From: Planctomycetota bacterium
GTDB taxonomy: Bacteria; Planctomycetota; Planctomycetia; Pirellulales; Lacipirellulaceae
Reading direction: 5' to 3'
Assembly: GCA_029259975.1 (NCBI GenBank)
Contig: JAJDEE010000278.1
Coordinates: forward strand, 1-5,251
DNA: 5,251 bases
Of this stretch, positions 1 through 5,251 are shown one piece after another. Below the pieces are notes generated by a model. That model worked only from the letters and a program-made list of their open reading frames with translations, did no database searches and was not told the origin of the DNA. The stretch's first letter is position 1. Every line of letters begins with the position of its first letter. Position numbers and translations under genes: made by a program.

Positions 1-253
1 GATCTTGAAAGCTGTCGCCGAACATGAATTTCGAGCCAACATCAACGCTGTTCAGCAAGCTGACGAAAATGTGATCGACTTGCTCGAATACCCATTTTCC
101 CTCGGGACGCTTCAAGATGAGAAATGCGAACACGAACTGCAAAGCAAGGCCCGATAGCACAATCCGCCAAGGAAATTTTCCTTTGTGCGAACTCATCAGC
201 CATGCAAGGGCAATCATCGTGACAAGGCCGAGCAGGCTGGTGAGATTAGGCAT
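1..253 (-). CDS. Concentrative nucleoside transporter (CNT/NupC family), N-terminal fragment
   Basis: These are the first 84 codons of an inner-membrane nucleoside transporter; the rest lies beyond the left edge of the window. CNT proteins import nucleosides by symport with H+ or Na+. The fragment has the typical CNT start: a hydrophobic helix at about residues 4-20 (LLGLVTMIALAWLM), a short basic loop (SSHKGKFPWR), a second helix at about 31-47 (GLALQFVFAFLILKRPEGKW), and then the DVGSKFMFGD segment, which matches the family's conserved 'F-x-FG' region. The ATG at 253-251 is chosen because an in-frame TAA lies 27 bp upstream and it gives the usual CNT N terminus. No clear Shine-Dalgarno site is visible. 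The gene starts 48 bp after the end of upp on the same strand, so the two are probably one transcript for nucleoside and uracil salvage. The family is fairly sure; ion and substrate preference cannot be read from this part. Confidence 0.85.
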   Translation of the reverse strand, partial: MPNLTSLLGLVTMIALAWLMSSHKGKFPWRIVLSGLALQFVFAFLILKRPEGKWVFEQVDHIFVSLLNSVDVGSKFMFGDSFQD

Positions 254-301
254 GGCGGTTCGTAGGTTTGATGGAAGGATTTATCTAGAAGCCGTTGTGG
301 C

Positions 302-988
302 TCAGTCGAAATCAAGCGTATTAAAGATACGGTCGCCGGCGTCACCGAGTCCGGGGACGATAAATTTTTGGTCGTTGAGGATGGGGTCGATTTGGCAGAC
401 GTAAATCTGTGCTTCGGGGAATTGCGATTCGACCGTCTCGACGCCTTCGCGCGAGGCGATCAGCGAAACGACTTTGACTTTTTTCACGCCCCATTCGCGT
501 AACGTCATCAGCGCCGCCATCGCCGAGCCGCCGGTGGCAAGCATCGGGTCGAGGATGATTGCCACGTCGACCGGGTGTTGAGCGGGGAGTTTGTCGTAGT
601 AACGTACCGGCTTGGCAGTGGTTTCATCGCGGTACAGGCCGAGGTGCCATACTTCGGCGCTGGGCAGCAGATCGAGGATCGGGTCGACCATGCCCAGCCC
701 GGCACGCAAAATCGGCACCAGGCCAATCCGTTTGTCGAGTTCGACGCCTTCGGTTTCCGTAAGAGGTGTTTGCACGCTCGTCGTGCGAGTGGTCAGGTCT
801 TTGGTCGATTCGTACGCAAGCAGCGTGGCGAGCCGACGCACCGACTGACGAAACAACGCGGGCTGAGTCGACTCTTCACGCAGCCGCGTCAGGTGCAGTT
901 GAATGAGCGGATGGTTCACTTCGAACACACCGCTGGTGGGATTTTGATCCATGCTTGGTTGCTTTTCTGTTATTGTCGAACTGGCCAT
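302..988 (-). CDS. upp: Uracil phosphoribosyltransferase
   Basis: This cytoplasmic salvage enzyme makes UMP and diphosphate from uracil and PRPP. Numbered from the chosen start, the 228-aa protein shows the conserved RIGLVPILRAGLGM segment (about 87-100), the PRPP-binding loop LDPMLATGGSA (about 146-156) and the C-terminal uracil-binding signature IVPGLGDAGDRIF (about 210-222). The family is usually about 208-210 aa, so this protein carries a short N-terminal extension. The frame stays open up to an ATG at 1261, which would give 319 aa. The extra sequence has no family similarity and crosses a tandem repeat whose 17-bp period is not a multiple of three. I chose the ATG at 988-986 because AAGGA lies 9 nt upstream; the next ATG, at 952 (216 aa), has no such site. 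The nucleoside transporter gene follows after 48 bp. Identification is very secure; the exact start is less so. Confidence 0.95.
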   Translation of the reverse strand: MASSTITEKQPSMDQNPTSGVFEVNHPLIQLHLTRLREESTQPALFRQSVRRLATLLAYESTKDLTTRTTSVQTPLTETEGVELDKRIGLVPILRAGLGMVDPILDLLPSAEVWHLGLYRDETTAKPVRYYDKLPAQHPVDVAIILDPMLATGGSAMAALMTLREWGVKKVKVVSLIASREGVETVESQFPEAQIYVCQIDPILNDQKFIVPGLGDAGDRIFNTLDFD

Positions 989-997
989 AGCCGAGAT

Positions 998-1002
998 TCC
1001 TT
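998..1002 (-). promoter_or_regulatory. Ribosome binding site deciding the upp start
   Basis: On the minus strand AAGGA lies 9 nt before the ATG at 988-986. It is the only good Shine-Dalgarno-like site near the candidate upp starts (988, 952, 1261), and the tandem repeat array ends right next to it. It supports a 228-aa Upp. Confidence 0.6.
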
Positions 1003-1003
1003 G

Positions 1004-1053
1004 TTGAGGTTGATAGCCCGTTGAGGTTGATAGCCCGTTGAGGTACATAGCCG
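1004..1053 (-). repeat. 17-bp tandem repeat array in the upp leader (2 perfect copies plus 1 degenerate)
   Basis: On the plus strand TTGAGGTTGATAGCCCG occurs perfectly at 1004-1020 and 1021-1037. A 16-bp imperfect third copy (TTGAGGTACATAGCCG) follows at 1038-1053. On the minus strand the unit reads CGGGCTATCAACCTCAA, in the untranslated leader directly upstream of the upp ribosome binding site. GGCTAT recurs a fourth time across the upp start codon (987-992). The period breaks the triplet frame, which argues against this stretch being coding. It could be a simple slippage duplication or a repeated protein- or RNA-binding site; nothing in the sequence decides between them. Confidence 0.85.
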
Positions 1054-1110
1054 AACGTGATGGCGGAAAAGAAACGAGTGCGCTGGCAAACCGACCGGCA
1101 GCCGTGCGCC

Positions 1111-1139
1111 ATTTTAGTCGCAATGCTAGCGTCTGAGAA
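1111..1139 (-). promoter_or_regulatory. Candidate sigma70-type promoter for upp
   Basis: Read on the minus strand, TTCTCA (1139-1134; 4 of 6 matches to TTGACA) and TAAAAT (1116-1111; 5 of 6 matches to TATAAT) are separated by exactly 17 bp. Transcription from here would give a leader of roughly 115 nt that includes the whole 17-bp repeat array. Such matches arise by chance easily and promoter rules in planctomycetes are poorly known, so this is only a candidate. Confidence 0.3.
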
Positions 1140-1275
1140 GCAGCCGTGCGGGTTTCTGACGTGATATTCTCGATTATGTGGCTATTCGCCTGCGCCCAAT
1201 CGACGGCCAGACAGCGAATAAATTGCCTGTTTGGAAAAGTTTTACAGGGAAGGGACACCATGCGATACTCGTTAC

Positions 1276-1305
1276 TTGTTGTATTGCGAATCTAACCAGT
1301 AGAAT
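1276..1305 (+). promoter_or_regulatory. Weak candidate promoter for the toxin-antitoxin-like pair
   Basis: TTGTTG (1276-1281) and TAGAAT (1300-1305) are separated by 18 bp, about 85 bp before the PIN start codon. The surrounding DNA is AT-richer than the neighbouring genes. The match is modest and could be chance. Confidence 0.2.
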
Positions 1306-1390
1306 TAGAATGGGTATGCTGCCTCGGATTGAATTTTTGCTTACCGCCTGATTATCCGATTGTAAGCCGCCTAAACCAAACGGACCTCTG

Positions 1391-1863
1391 ATGGCTTCAT
1401 CGGTTTATATTGAAACGACAATCCCTAGCTACCTCACAGCGTGGCGCAGTCCAGAGTTATCTCTCGTTGCGAAACAGCAGACGACAAGACAGTGGTGGGA
1501 TGAACATCGTGAGCGCTTCGACTTGTTCATCTCGGTGAAGCATCAGGCGGCGATTCCAACGCTGCGAAACGTCGACTAGAAATTCTCGATGGGATTCCTG
1601 TCCTCACACCCAAAGCAGAGTCGGATGAAATCGTATTAGCGTTAGTTGAGCGACTTGGCTTGCCAGATCGTGCAATAACCGACGCTGCCCACATCGCAAT
1701 TTGCATCGTTCATGGCATCGATTATTTGTTGACCTGGAACTGTACGCATATTGCCAATGCCACATTTCAACCTATAATTAGTGATGTATGCGATGCGCTG
1801 GGTTTCTCGACGCCAGTCATTTGCACCCCGGATCAACTCATGGGTAATGGAAATGGCTCTTGA
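1391..1863 (+). pseudogene. VapC-like PIN-domain toxin, broken by a small internal deletion and frameshift
   Basis: PIN-domain toxins of type II toxin-antitoxin systems are metal-dependent ribonucleases. The first frame (from 1391) encodes a typical N terminus for one VapC-like group, beginning MASSVYIETTIPSYLTA and running to FDLFIS at residue 48, then goes out of frame and stops at 1577-1579. The rest of the protein resumes in another frame at about 1534, as GEASGGDSNAAKRRLEIL, and continues through DRAITDAAHIAI, YLLTWNCTHIANA and VICTPDQLMG to a TGA at 1861-1863. Joined, the parts make about 157 residues, close to the family size. Intact relatives, as I remember them, have a short SELV-like stretch at the junction, so about 10-13 nt seem to be missing (inference). 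Neither fragment alone has a full set of acidic active-site residues: the N-terminal Glu sits in part one and the DAAHIA aspartate in part two. No slippery heptamer is seen at the junction, so decay is likelier than programmed frameshifting. The next gene overlaps the end. Confidence 0.85.
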
Positions 1864-2041
1864 TTCAGTTCTTAACGAAGTTCGCAAAATCCGCGAGCAG
1901 TACGCCGAGAAGTTTCATGGCGACGTTCGTGCGATGATGGACGACCTACGACGGCGACATGCTGAGTCGGGTCGAAAGTCAGTATCTCGCAATCCAAAAC
2001 CTCGCCGCAAGACGATAGCATTGCCCGAGAACGGCGGCTAG
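1847..2041 (+). CDS. Small antitoxin-like partner of the PIN toxin (64 aa)
   Basis: This small, highly charged protein of 64 residues begins MEMALDSVLNEVRKIREQYA. It contains a helical, Arg/Lys/Glu-rich first half, an acidic-hydrophobic middle (DVRAMMDDLRRRHAESGRK) and a basic tail (NPKPRRKTIALPENGG). Small proteins with a 'VRxIREQYAxxFxxD...SGR' layout are commonly found just downstream of this PIN group (recalled family knowledge), so it is probably the antitoxin. The ATG at 1847 overlaps the last 17 bp of the toxin reading frame, which implies translational coupling; a second in-frame ATG at 1853 would give 62 aa. Neither start has a strong Shine-Dalgarno site. Unlike the toxin, the frame is intact. 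It has no membrane segment or obvious DNA-binding motif. The antitoxin role is inferred from position and general look; it could by now be an orphan remnant. Confidence 0.65.
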   Translation: MEMALDSVLNEVRKIREQYAEKFHGDVRAMMDDLRRRHAESGRKSVSRNPKPRRKTIALPENGG

Positions 2042-2154
2042 CGTGTTCGTGCGTTTCGCTTTGTGTCAGGGATTTCATGGGTGGTAATGACGATGGCATG
2101 TAACGCAATACTTGAGGAACTATACCCGCACATACCCTACCGAAGCAGCAAAAA
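2042..2154. other. Convergent intergenic gap, no clear terminator
   Basis: These 113 bp separate the ends of the antitoxin-like gene (plus strand) and hemQ (minus strand). A bidirectional terminator would be expected here, but I see no stable GC-rich hairpin followed by a T run on either strand. The DNA is AT-richer than hemQ. Confidence 0.5.
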
Positions 2155-3003
2155 TTAACCACCCACCCGGCAATGCTCAAGCATCGCTTCGGCTGTGCTA
2201 ACGTAGCTGATCAGGAAAGGCCCGAATTCGGCGTAGCGGGCGCTGGCTTCGTCGAATCGCATTTTGTAGACGATGTCTTTGAGGTATTCGGGGTTGGCCG
2301 CCCAGAGGGTGACGCCCCATTCCCAGTCGTCGAGGCCGAGGCCGACCGAGATGAGCTGGCTGACTTTGCCGGCGAAGGCCATACCGCTGCGGGCGTGTTC
2401 GCTCATCAGGGCGTTGCGCTGGTCTTTGGTGAGCATGAACCAGTTTTCGCCGACCTTGCGCTTCTTGTTCATCGGGTAGAAGCACATGTTCGGGTATTCG
2501 GGGAACGTGGGCGTCAGCCGCTGGCGGTTCATGCCGACGAGACGAGCGGCGTAGCCTTTGACTTTTTTGTCGAAGGTGGGGCTGTCGGCCGTCTCGCCAT
2601 CGGCGAGGAGCCGCTCGCTGAATTGCTCGACGCTGGGGACGTACTCGCTGATCTCGGTCATCGAGACGAACGAGTAGCCGGGCGTCAGCGCTGCGCCAAG
2701 CTGGCTCGACATTAGCCGCTGATGCACACGGTCGATCTTGAGGGGGTCGATGTCCATCAGCATCAGGCCAAAGTCGGCTTTGTGGCCGCTGACGACCGAA
2801 GTTTGCAAGCGGAGCGGGGCGTCGTCGCGGTTAGGGTCGAGTGCCGAGATCACGTCGGATCGGCCGGCGGCCACTATTTCCGGCGACAGGCTGGCGAGCA
2901 CGCCGCGGTTCCACGAGTAGTAAAGATGGCTGCAATGCCAACCGCCCTCGGCGGGGGCTAAAGATATGTCGGCTGGCTCTGTAGTGTGTGCGGGACGATT
3001 CAT
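2155..3003 (-). CDS. hemQ: Coproheme decarboxylase (HemQ/ChdC, chlorite dismutase-like family)
   Basis: HemQ oxidatively removes two propionate carboxyl groups of coproheme III to give heme b, the last step of the coproporphyrin-dependent heme pathway in the cytoplasm. The 282-aa protein starts its core at GGWHCSHLYYSW (20-31). It carries the signature YPMNKKR (176-182), MSEHARSG (200-207) and a long conserved stretch at about 224-261 that includes DDWEWGVTLWA and MRFDEASARYAEFG. Residues known from the Staphylococcus aureus enzyme all line up with a constant offset of 31: R131 to R162, Y145 (catalytic radical) to Y176, K149 to K180, H172 (heme ligand) to H203, Q185 to Q216, R218 to R249 and S223 to S254. 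A charged stretch of about 20 residues before R162 makes it longer than the roughly 250-aa Firmicute enzymes. The ATG at 3003-3001 is preferred over an upstream in-frame TTG at 3066 because the extension is not family-like; no clear ribosome binding site is seen. It follows the SpoVR-coupled gene by 125 bp. Confidence 0.95.
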   Translation of the reverse strand: MNRPAHTTEPADISLAPAEGGWHCSHLYYSWNRGVLASLSPEIVAAGRSDVISALDPNRDDAPLRLQTSVVSGHKADFGLMLMDIDPLKIDRVHQRLMSSQLGAALTPGYSFVSMTEISEYVPSVEQFSERLLADGETADSPTFDKKVKGYAARLVGMNRQRLTPTFPEYPNMCFYPMNKKRKVGENWFMLTKDQRNALMSEHARSGMAFAGKVSQLISVGLGLDDWEWGVTLWAANPEYLKDIVYKMRFDEASARYAEFGPFLISYVSTAEAMLEHCRVGG

Positions 3004-3128
3004 GGCGGGTTTGTAGCAGTTCCAAAAGGTGACGCAAAATACCGTAATCAGTCCGCATAGTAACAAATCTCCGGGGATGAGGTTAGGGGGGAGTTGGTGG
3101 TTGGTGGCAAGCGGTTTGGATTTCTTGG

Positions 3129-3617
3129 TTACGTTGGCATGATGTCCTCCACCGCCTTATCAAAATCATTGACGAGTCGTCCCAGTACTTCGTGCGTGAG
3201 CGTCGCGGCGACGCGCTGGCGAATGCTGCCGGGTTGTTTTTCGTAGCGGTGCAGTGCGACCGAGCCGCCGCGTCGGAGGAAGATTTCGTAGTAAAAGCGG
3301 CCGTTTTCTTTTTGCTGAGGCGGAGAGCTGCGCATTTGGACAACACAGCCGTCCGCGTCGGACTCGATCGGCGAAATCGGCTCGAGCAAATACGTGACGC
3401 GCTCGCAGAGCTGCTGACTGGCGGCTTGCAGTTTCGTAATCTCGACGCTGGCCAACTCCGAGGTTTCCAACGCCAGTTCGTAAACCGTCACGGCGAGTTG
3501 ATCGCACGCGTCAATTTCGCAGCGCACCGTGCGCGGACCTACGGTCGCGGTCAAGTGCTGGTGCTGCTTGCCGATCATGCTGGATAGCTGGCTCAAAAAC
3601 TGATCGCGAAGCGTCAT
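3129..3617 (-). CDS. Unknown 162-aa protein translationally coupled to SpoVR
   Basis: I do not recognise this family. The protein is soluble-looking, with no signal peptide or membrane helix. The N-terminal part (1-60) contains a probable small beta structure (HLTATVGPRTVRCEIDACDQ) and a helix rich in E, L and S (VYELALETSELASVEITKLQ). A cysteine-containing helix (AASQQLCERVTYLLEPI, about 65-81), a glutamine-rich loop (SSPPQQKENGRF) and strands ending in YYEIFLRRGGSVALHRYEK (109-127) follow, and the C terminus is helical (THEVLGRLVNDFDKAVEDIM). The start is well supported: its ATG overlaps the SpoVR stop in an ATGA (3614-3617), and GAGG lies 7 nt upstream inside the SpoVR end. This implies coupled translation and a role near SpoVR, perhaps as a binding partner or regulator (inference). 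That the coding frame agrees with this coupling makes a real gene nearly certain. Confidence 0.85.
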   Translation of the reverse strand: MTLRDQFLSQLSSMIGKQHQHLTATVGPRTVRCEIDACDQLAVTVYELALETSELASVEITKLQAASQQLCERVTYLLEPISPIESDADGCVVQMRSSPPQQKENGRFYYEIFLRRGGSVALHRYEKQPGSIRQRVAATLTHEVLGRLVNDFDKAVEDIMPT

Positions 3618-5152
3618 GCGGCATCCTCGCTATCGTCACCCTGGTCGTAAGGGTCGCCTGGTTCGTACTCGTGCTCGGAACCATCGAATGAAAGCACAAT
3701 CTCGGATTCTTCCAGCACTGTTAGCAAATGGACAGGCCGGCTCCACAGGCGGTAGAGGTTTTCGAGCGTATCGCGGGCGTACTCCAGCTGCAGTTCGACG
3801 CCTGCGTAGTTGTGTTCGAGAAACAGCTCACCGCGATTTTTGTAATTGCCATCGACGACGCTGATGATCGGCTGCCCACGGTTGGTTAGGCTTTCGAGCA
3901 GCTGTTGTTTAACCTTGGGGAACTCGCGGCTTTCGATTTCGTAAACTTCGCTGTGTTCGTTGTAGCCAAAGCGAAAGAACTTGTGCTCGCGCACGAAGTC
4001 GAGCGTCAGGAATTCGTCGATAAAGGTCTGGTCGTTATGGATCTGGCGGACCTCAAAGATTTTCTCGCGTCCGAGGCCGGCGCCGGTGTCCCAGTTTTTG
4101 CGCTGGAGATAGTCGTCGCATTTTTCGTATTCGCGGCCAAAAGCGCCGCGGTTCCAGCGGTCTTCGATGTTGCGAAATAGTTCGATGCCGACTTTGTAGG
4201 GGTTGAGCTGCGTTGGCGAGCTGGCCATCGTGCCGCTGTGATGGTCGCAGTAGTTGACGATGTCGGCGCAGCTGAGGCCTTGGTTGATCATGATCGTCGA
4301 GTGCCAATAGCTGGCCCAACCTTCGTTCATGATTTTTGTCTGCGCTTGCGGCGCAAAATAATACGTCTCCTCACGAATAATCGACAACACGTCCGCCTGC
4401 CAAGCATTGAGCGGCGCGTTTTCGAGCAAAAACAGCATCACGTCACGTTCCGGGTGCTCAGGAATCTTACGCTGCGCCGGCTCTTTTTCTCCATCGTCAT
4501 CATCGCTAGCGGATTCGCGCGGGTTAATAAACCGATCCATATACTTCTTCGCTGGGAATTTCGCTGACTTCAGCTCTGGCGATTCCTGCTCGTCCCCCGA
4601 AAAATCGTAACGGCTTTTGGTTTCGCGACGTTTGATGAACGGCGAGTAGATGTCGATGAGGTCTTCGATACTCAGGCACGCATCGATAAAATCCTCGACC
4701 TCCGCGACGCCTACCTCGTCCATGTAATGGCGGATGCGGCTGCCGTGGTTGGCCATCTCGTCCATCATTTTGCGATTCGTCTTGGAAAACCACTGGTTGT
4801 TCTTGAAAAAGTCGCAGTGACCGTAGACGTGGGCCATCACCATTTTTTGGTCGATCGTGCCATTGCAGCGCATCAGGTAGGCGTAGCACGGGTCGTTGTT
4901 GATGACCATCTCGTAGATTTTTTGCAGGCCATAGTGATAGCCTTTGCTGAGTTGCTCGTACTCCATACCGAACCGCCAGTGTGGGTATCGTGTCGGAAAC
5001 CCACCGCGCGCGGCGATTGCGTTAAGCTGATCGGCGTCGATCAATTCAAAAATCGTTGGAAAGAAATCAAGACCGTAGTCGCGCGCATACTGCTCGACTT
5101 CCACCTGAATGGCGGTCAGTTCGGGAGTCAGATTGCCGAGTTCTAGAGTCAT
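3614..5152 (-). CDS. spoVR: SpoVR family protein
   Basis: SpoVR/YcgB proteins occur in sporulating and non-sporulating bacteria, usually beside the PrkA serine kinase and a YeaH/YhbH-type (DUF444) protein; their biochemical activity is not settled. In Bacillus subtilis SpoVR affects spore cortex formation. The 512-aa protein is family length. Visible family blocks are GFPTRYPHWRFGMEYE (51-66), YEMVINNDPCYAYLM (80-94), MAHVYGHCDFFKNN (106-119), KIMNEGWASYWH (273-284) and QLNPYKVGIELFRNI (315-329). A distinct C-terminal domain spans about 420-495. H108, H112, E277 and H284 form an arrangement that suggests a metal site, though this is inference. A variable acidic insert (SDDDDGEKE, about 216-224) and an acidic tail (DQGDDSEDAA) stand out. 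The ATG at 5152-5150 gives the normal family N terminus; no strong ribosome binding site is seen. The stop overlaps the start of the 162-aa unknown gene. PrkA and the DUF444 gene are not in this window. Confidence 0.93.
   Translation of the reverse strand: MTLELGNLTPELTAIQVEVEQYARDYGLDFFPTIFELIDADQLNAIAARGGFPTRYPHWRFGMEYEQLSKGYHYGLQKIYEMVINNDPCYAYLMRCNGTIDQKMVMAHVYGHCDFFKNNQWFSKTNRKMMDEMANHGSRIRHYMDEVGVAEVEDFIDACLSIEDLIDIYSPFIKRRETKSRYDFSGDEQESPELKSAKFPAKKYMDRFINPRESASDDDDGEKEPAQRKIPEHPERDVMLFLLENAPLNAWQADVLSIIREETYYFAPQAQTKIMNEGWASYWHSTIMINQGLSCADIVNYCDHHSGTMASSPTQLNPYKVGIELFRNIEDRWNRGAFGREYEKCDDYLQRKNWDTGAGLGREKIFEVRQIHNDQTFIDEFLTLDFVREHKFFRFGYNEHSEVYEIESREFPKVKQQLLESLTNRGQPIISVVDGNYKNRGELFLEHNYAGVELQLEYARDTLENLYRLWSRPVHLLTVLEESEIVLSFDGSEHEYEPGDPYDQGDDSEDAA
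3625..3628 (-). promoter_or_regulatory. Ribosome binding site of the SpoVR-coupled gene
   Basis: GAGG on the minus strand, inside the last codons of the SpoVR gene, lies 7 nt before the ATG at 3617-3615. Together with the 4-bp ATGA overlap it allows either re-initiation or fresh initiation of the downstream gene. Confidence 0.55.
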
Positions 5153-5180
5153 AGCTTTGTTTCTGGTGCTGAAGAATAGG

Positions 5181-5251
5181 ACGCGGAGGAACGCGGATTT
5201 AGCTGATTAGCGCAGATCGATAATTTTTTTGCTTTTTCATCCGCGTAAATC
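5181..5251. repeat. ACGCGGAT-type repeated and inverted element upstream of spoVR
   Basis: ACGCGGA occurs at 5181-5187 and again 10 bp later at 5191-5197. The second copy extends to ACGCGGAT (5191-5198) and has an inverted match ATCCGCGT at 5239-5246, with about 40 bp between them that include the degenerate GATTAGCGCAGAT. Two T-rich runs (5224-5230 and 5232-5236) lie between. The look, short CGCGGAT/GCGCAGAT words interspersed with AT-rich spacers, resembles intergenic repeats scattered through many bacterial genomes. The element reaches the window edge, so its full length is unknown. It lies about 30-100 bp before the spoVR start and so in its likely promoter or leader. Confidence 0.5.

Larger units (their letters stand above)
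989..1390. other. Divergent intergenic region between upp and the toxin-antitoxin-like pair
   Basis: These 402 bp lie between the start of upp (minus strand) and the start of the PIN gene (plus strand). They contain the upp ribosome binding site, the 17-bp tandem repeats (1004-1053), an 11-bp direct repeat GCAGCCGTGCG at 1098-1108 and 1140-1150, and weak candidate promoters on both strands. An open frame covers 989-1261 on the minus strand in frame with upp, but its translation resembles no Upp N terminus and looks non-coding. No RNA gene or convincing terminator was seen. Confidence 0.6.

Noticed and set aside
1098..1150. 11-bp direct repeat GCAGCCGTGCG (1098-1108 and 1140-1150) as an operator
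   Set aside because: Only two copies 42 bp apart with no dyad symmetry; it flanks the candidate upp promoter, but this can easily be chance.
989..1261. N-terminal extension of upp (319-aa reading from the ATG at 1261)
   Set aside because: The extra 91 residues have no Upp similarity, cross a 17-bp repeat that is not frame-neutral, and a better ribosome binding site supports the start at 988.
1525..1545. Programmed ribosomal frameshift in the PIN gene
   Set aside because: No slippery heptamer or following strong hairpin is seen, and residues expected at the junction are missing, which points to a deletion.
2030..2062. Terminator after the antitoxin-like gene (GAAC...GTTC stem)
   Set aside because: The stem is about 4 bp with a poorly matched interior and no clean T run follows.
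2173..2715. 180-aa open frame on the plus strand opposite hemQ
   Set aside because: Its low-complexity Val/Ala/Glu/Asp composition is typical of an antisense shadow; the opposite strand has a full HemQ with all key residues.
3004..3066. Longer HemQ starting at the in-frame TTG at 3066, and weak promoter-like hexamers in the same gap
   Set aside because: The added 21 residues are not family-like and a GGAG lies only 2 nt from the TTG, too close to serve it; the hexamers (TTGCGT/TACAAA) match too poorly to report.
4727..5146. 139-aa open frame on the plus strand opposite spoVR
   Set aside because: His/Val-rich shadow of a well-conserved SpoVR coding region; no recognisable motif of its own.

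Overview
The window reads like a stretch of chromosome from a planctomycete-type bacterium (inference). The reasons are a moderately GC-rich composition, few strong Shine-Dalgarno sites, a complete coproheme decarboxylase (HemQ/ChdC) outside an obvious Firmicute context, and a SpoVR-family gene coupled to an unfamiliar small gene. No rRNA, tRNA, insertion sequence or CRISPR array was seen.

Layout, left to right. (1) Positions 1-988, minus strand: upp (uracil phosphoribosyltransferase) followed after 48 bp by the first 84 codons of a concentrative nucleoside transporter that runs off the window. Together they form a pyrimidine/nucleoside salvage unit. (2) Positions 989-1390: a 402-bp divergent intergenic region. 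It holds the upp leader, with two perfect and one degenerate copy of a 17-bp tandem repeat just upstream of the ribosome binding site, and weak candidate promoters facing both ways. (3) Positions 1391-2041, plus strand: a toxin-antitoxin-like pair. The toxin is a VapC-like PIN protein broken by a small internal deletion and frameshift. The downstream 64-aa partner overlaps its end and appears intact. (4) Positions 2155-3003, minus strand: hemQ, with every known functional residue I could place. (5) Positions 3129-5152, minus strand: a SpoVR-family gene whose stop overlaps the start of a 162-aa unknown gene by 4 bp (ATGA). The unknown is therefore very probably translated with SpoVR. (6) Positions 5153-5251: spoVR upstream DNA with an ACGCGGAT-type repeated and inverted element.

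Functionally, upp and the transporter cooperate in nucleobase and nucleoside recovery. HemQ performs the last step of the coproporphyrin-dependent heme pathway. SpoVR homologues act with the PrkA kinase and a YeaH/YhbH-type protein in stress or stationary-phase programmes, but neither partner lies within this window. The most unusual points are the decayed toxin with its preserved partner, the unknown gene coupled to SpoVR, and the repeat array in the upp leader.
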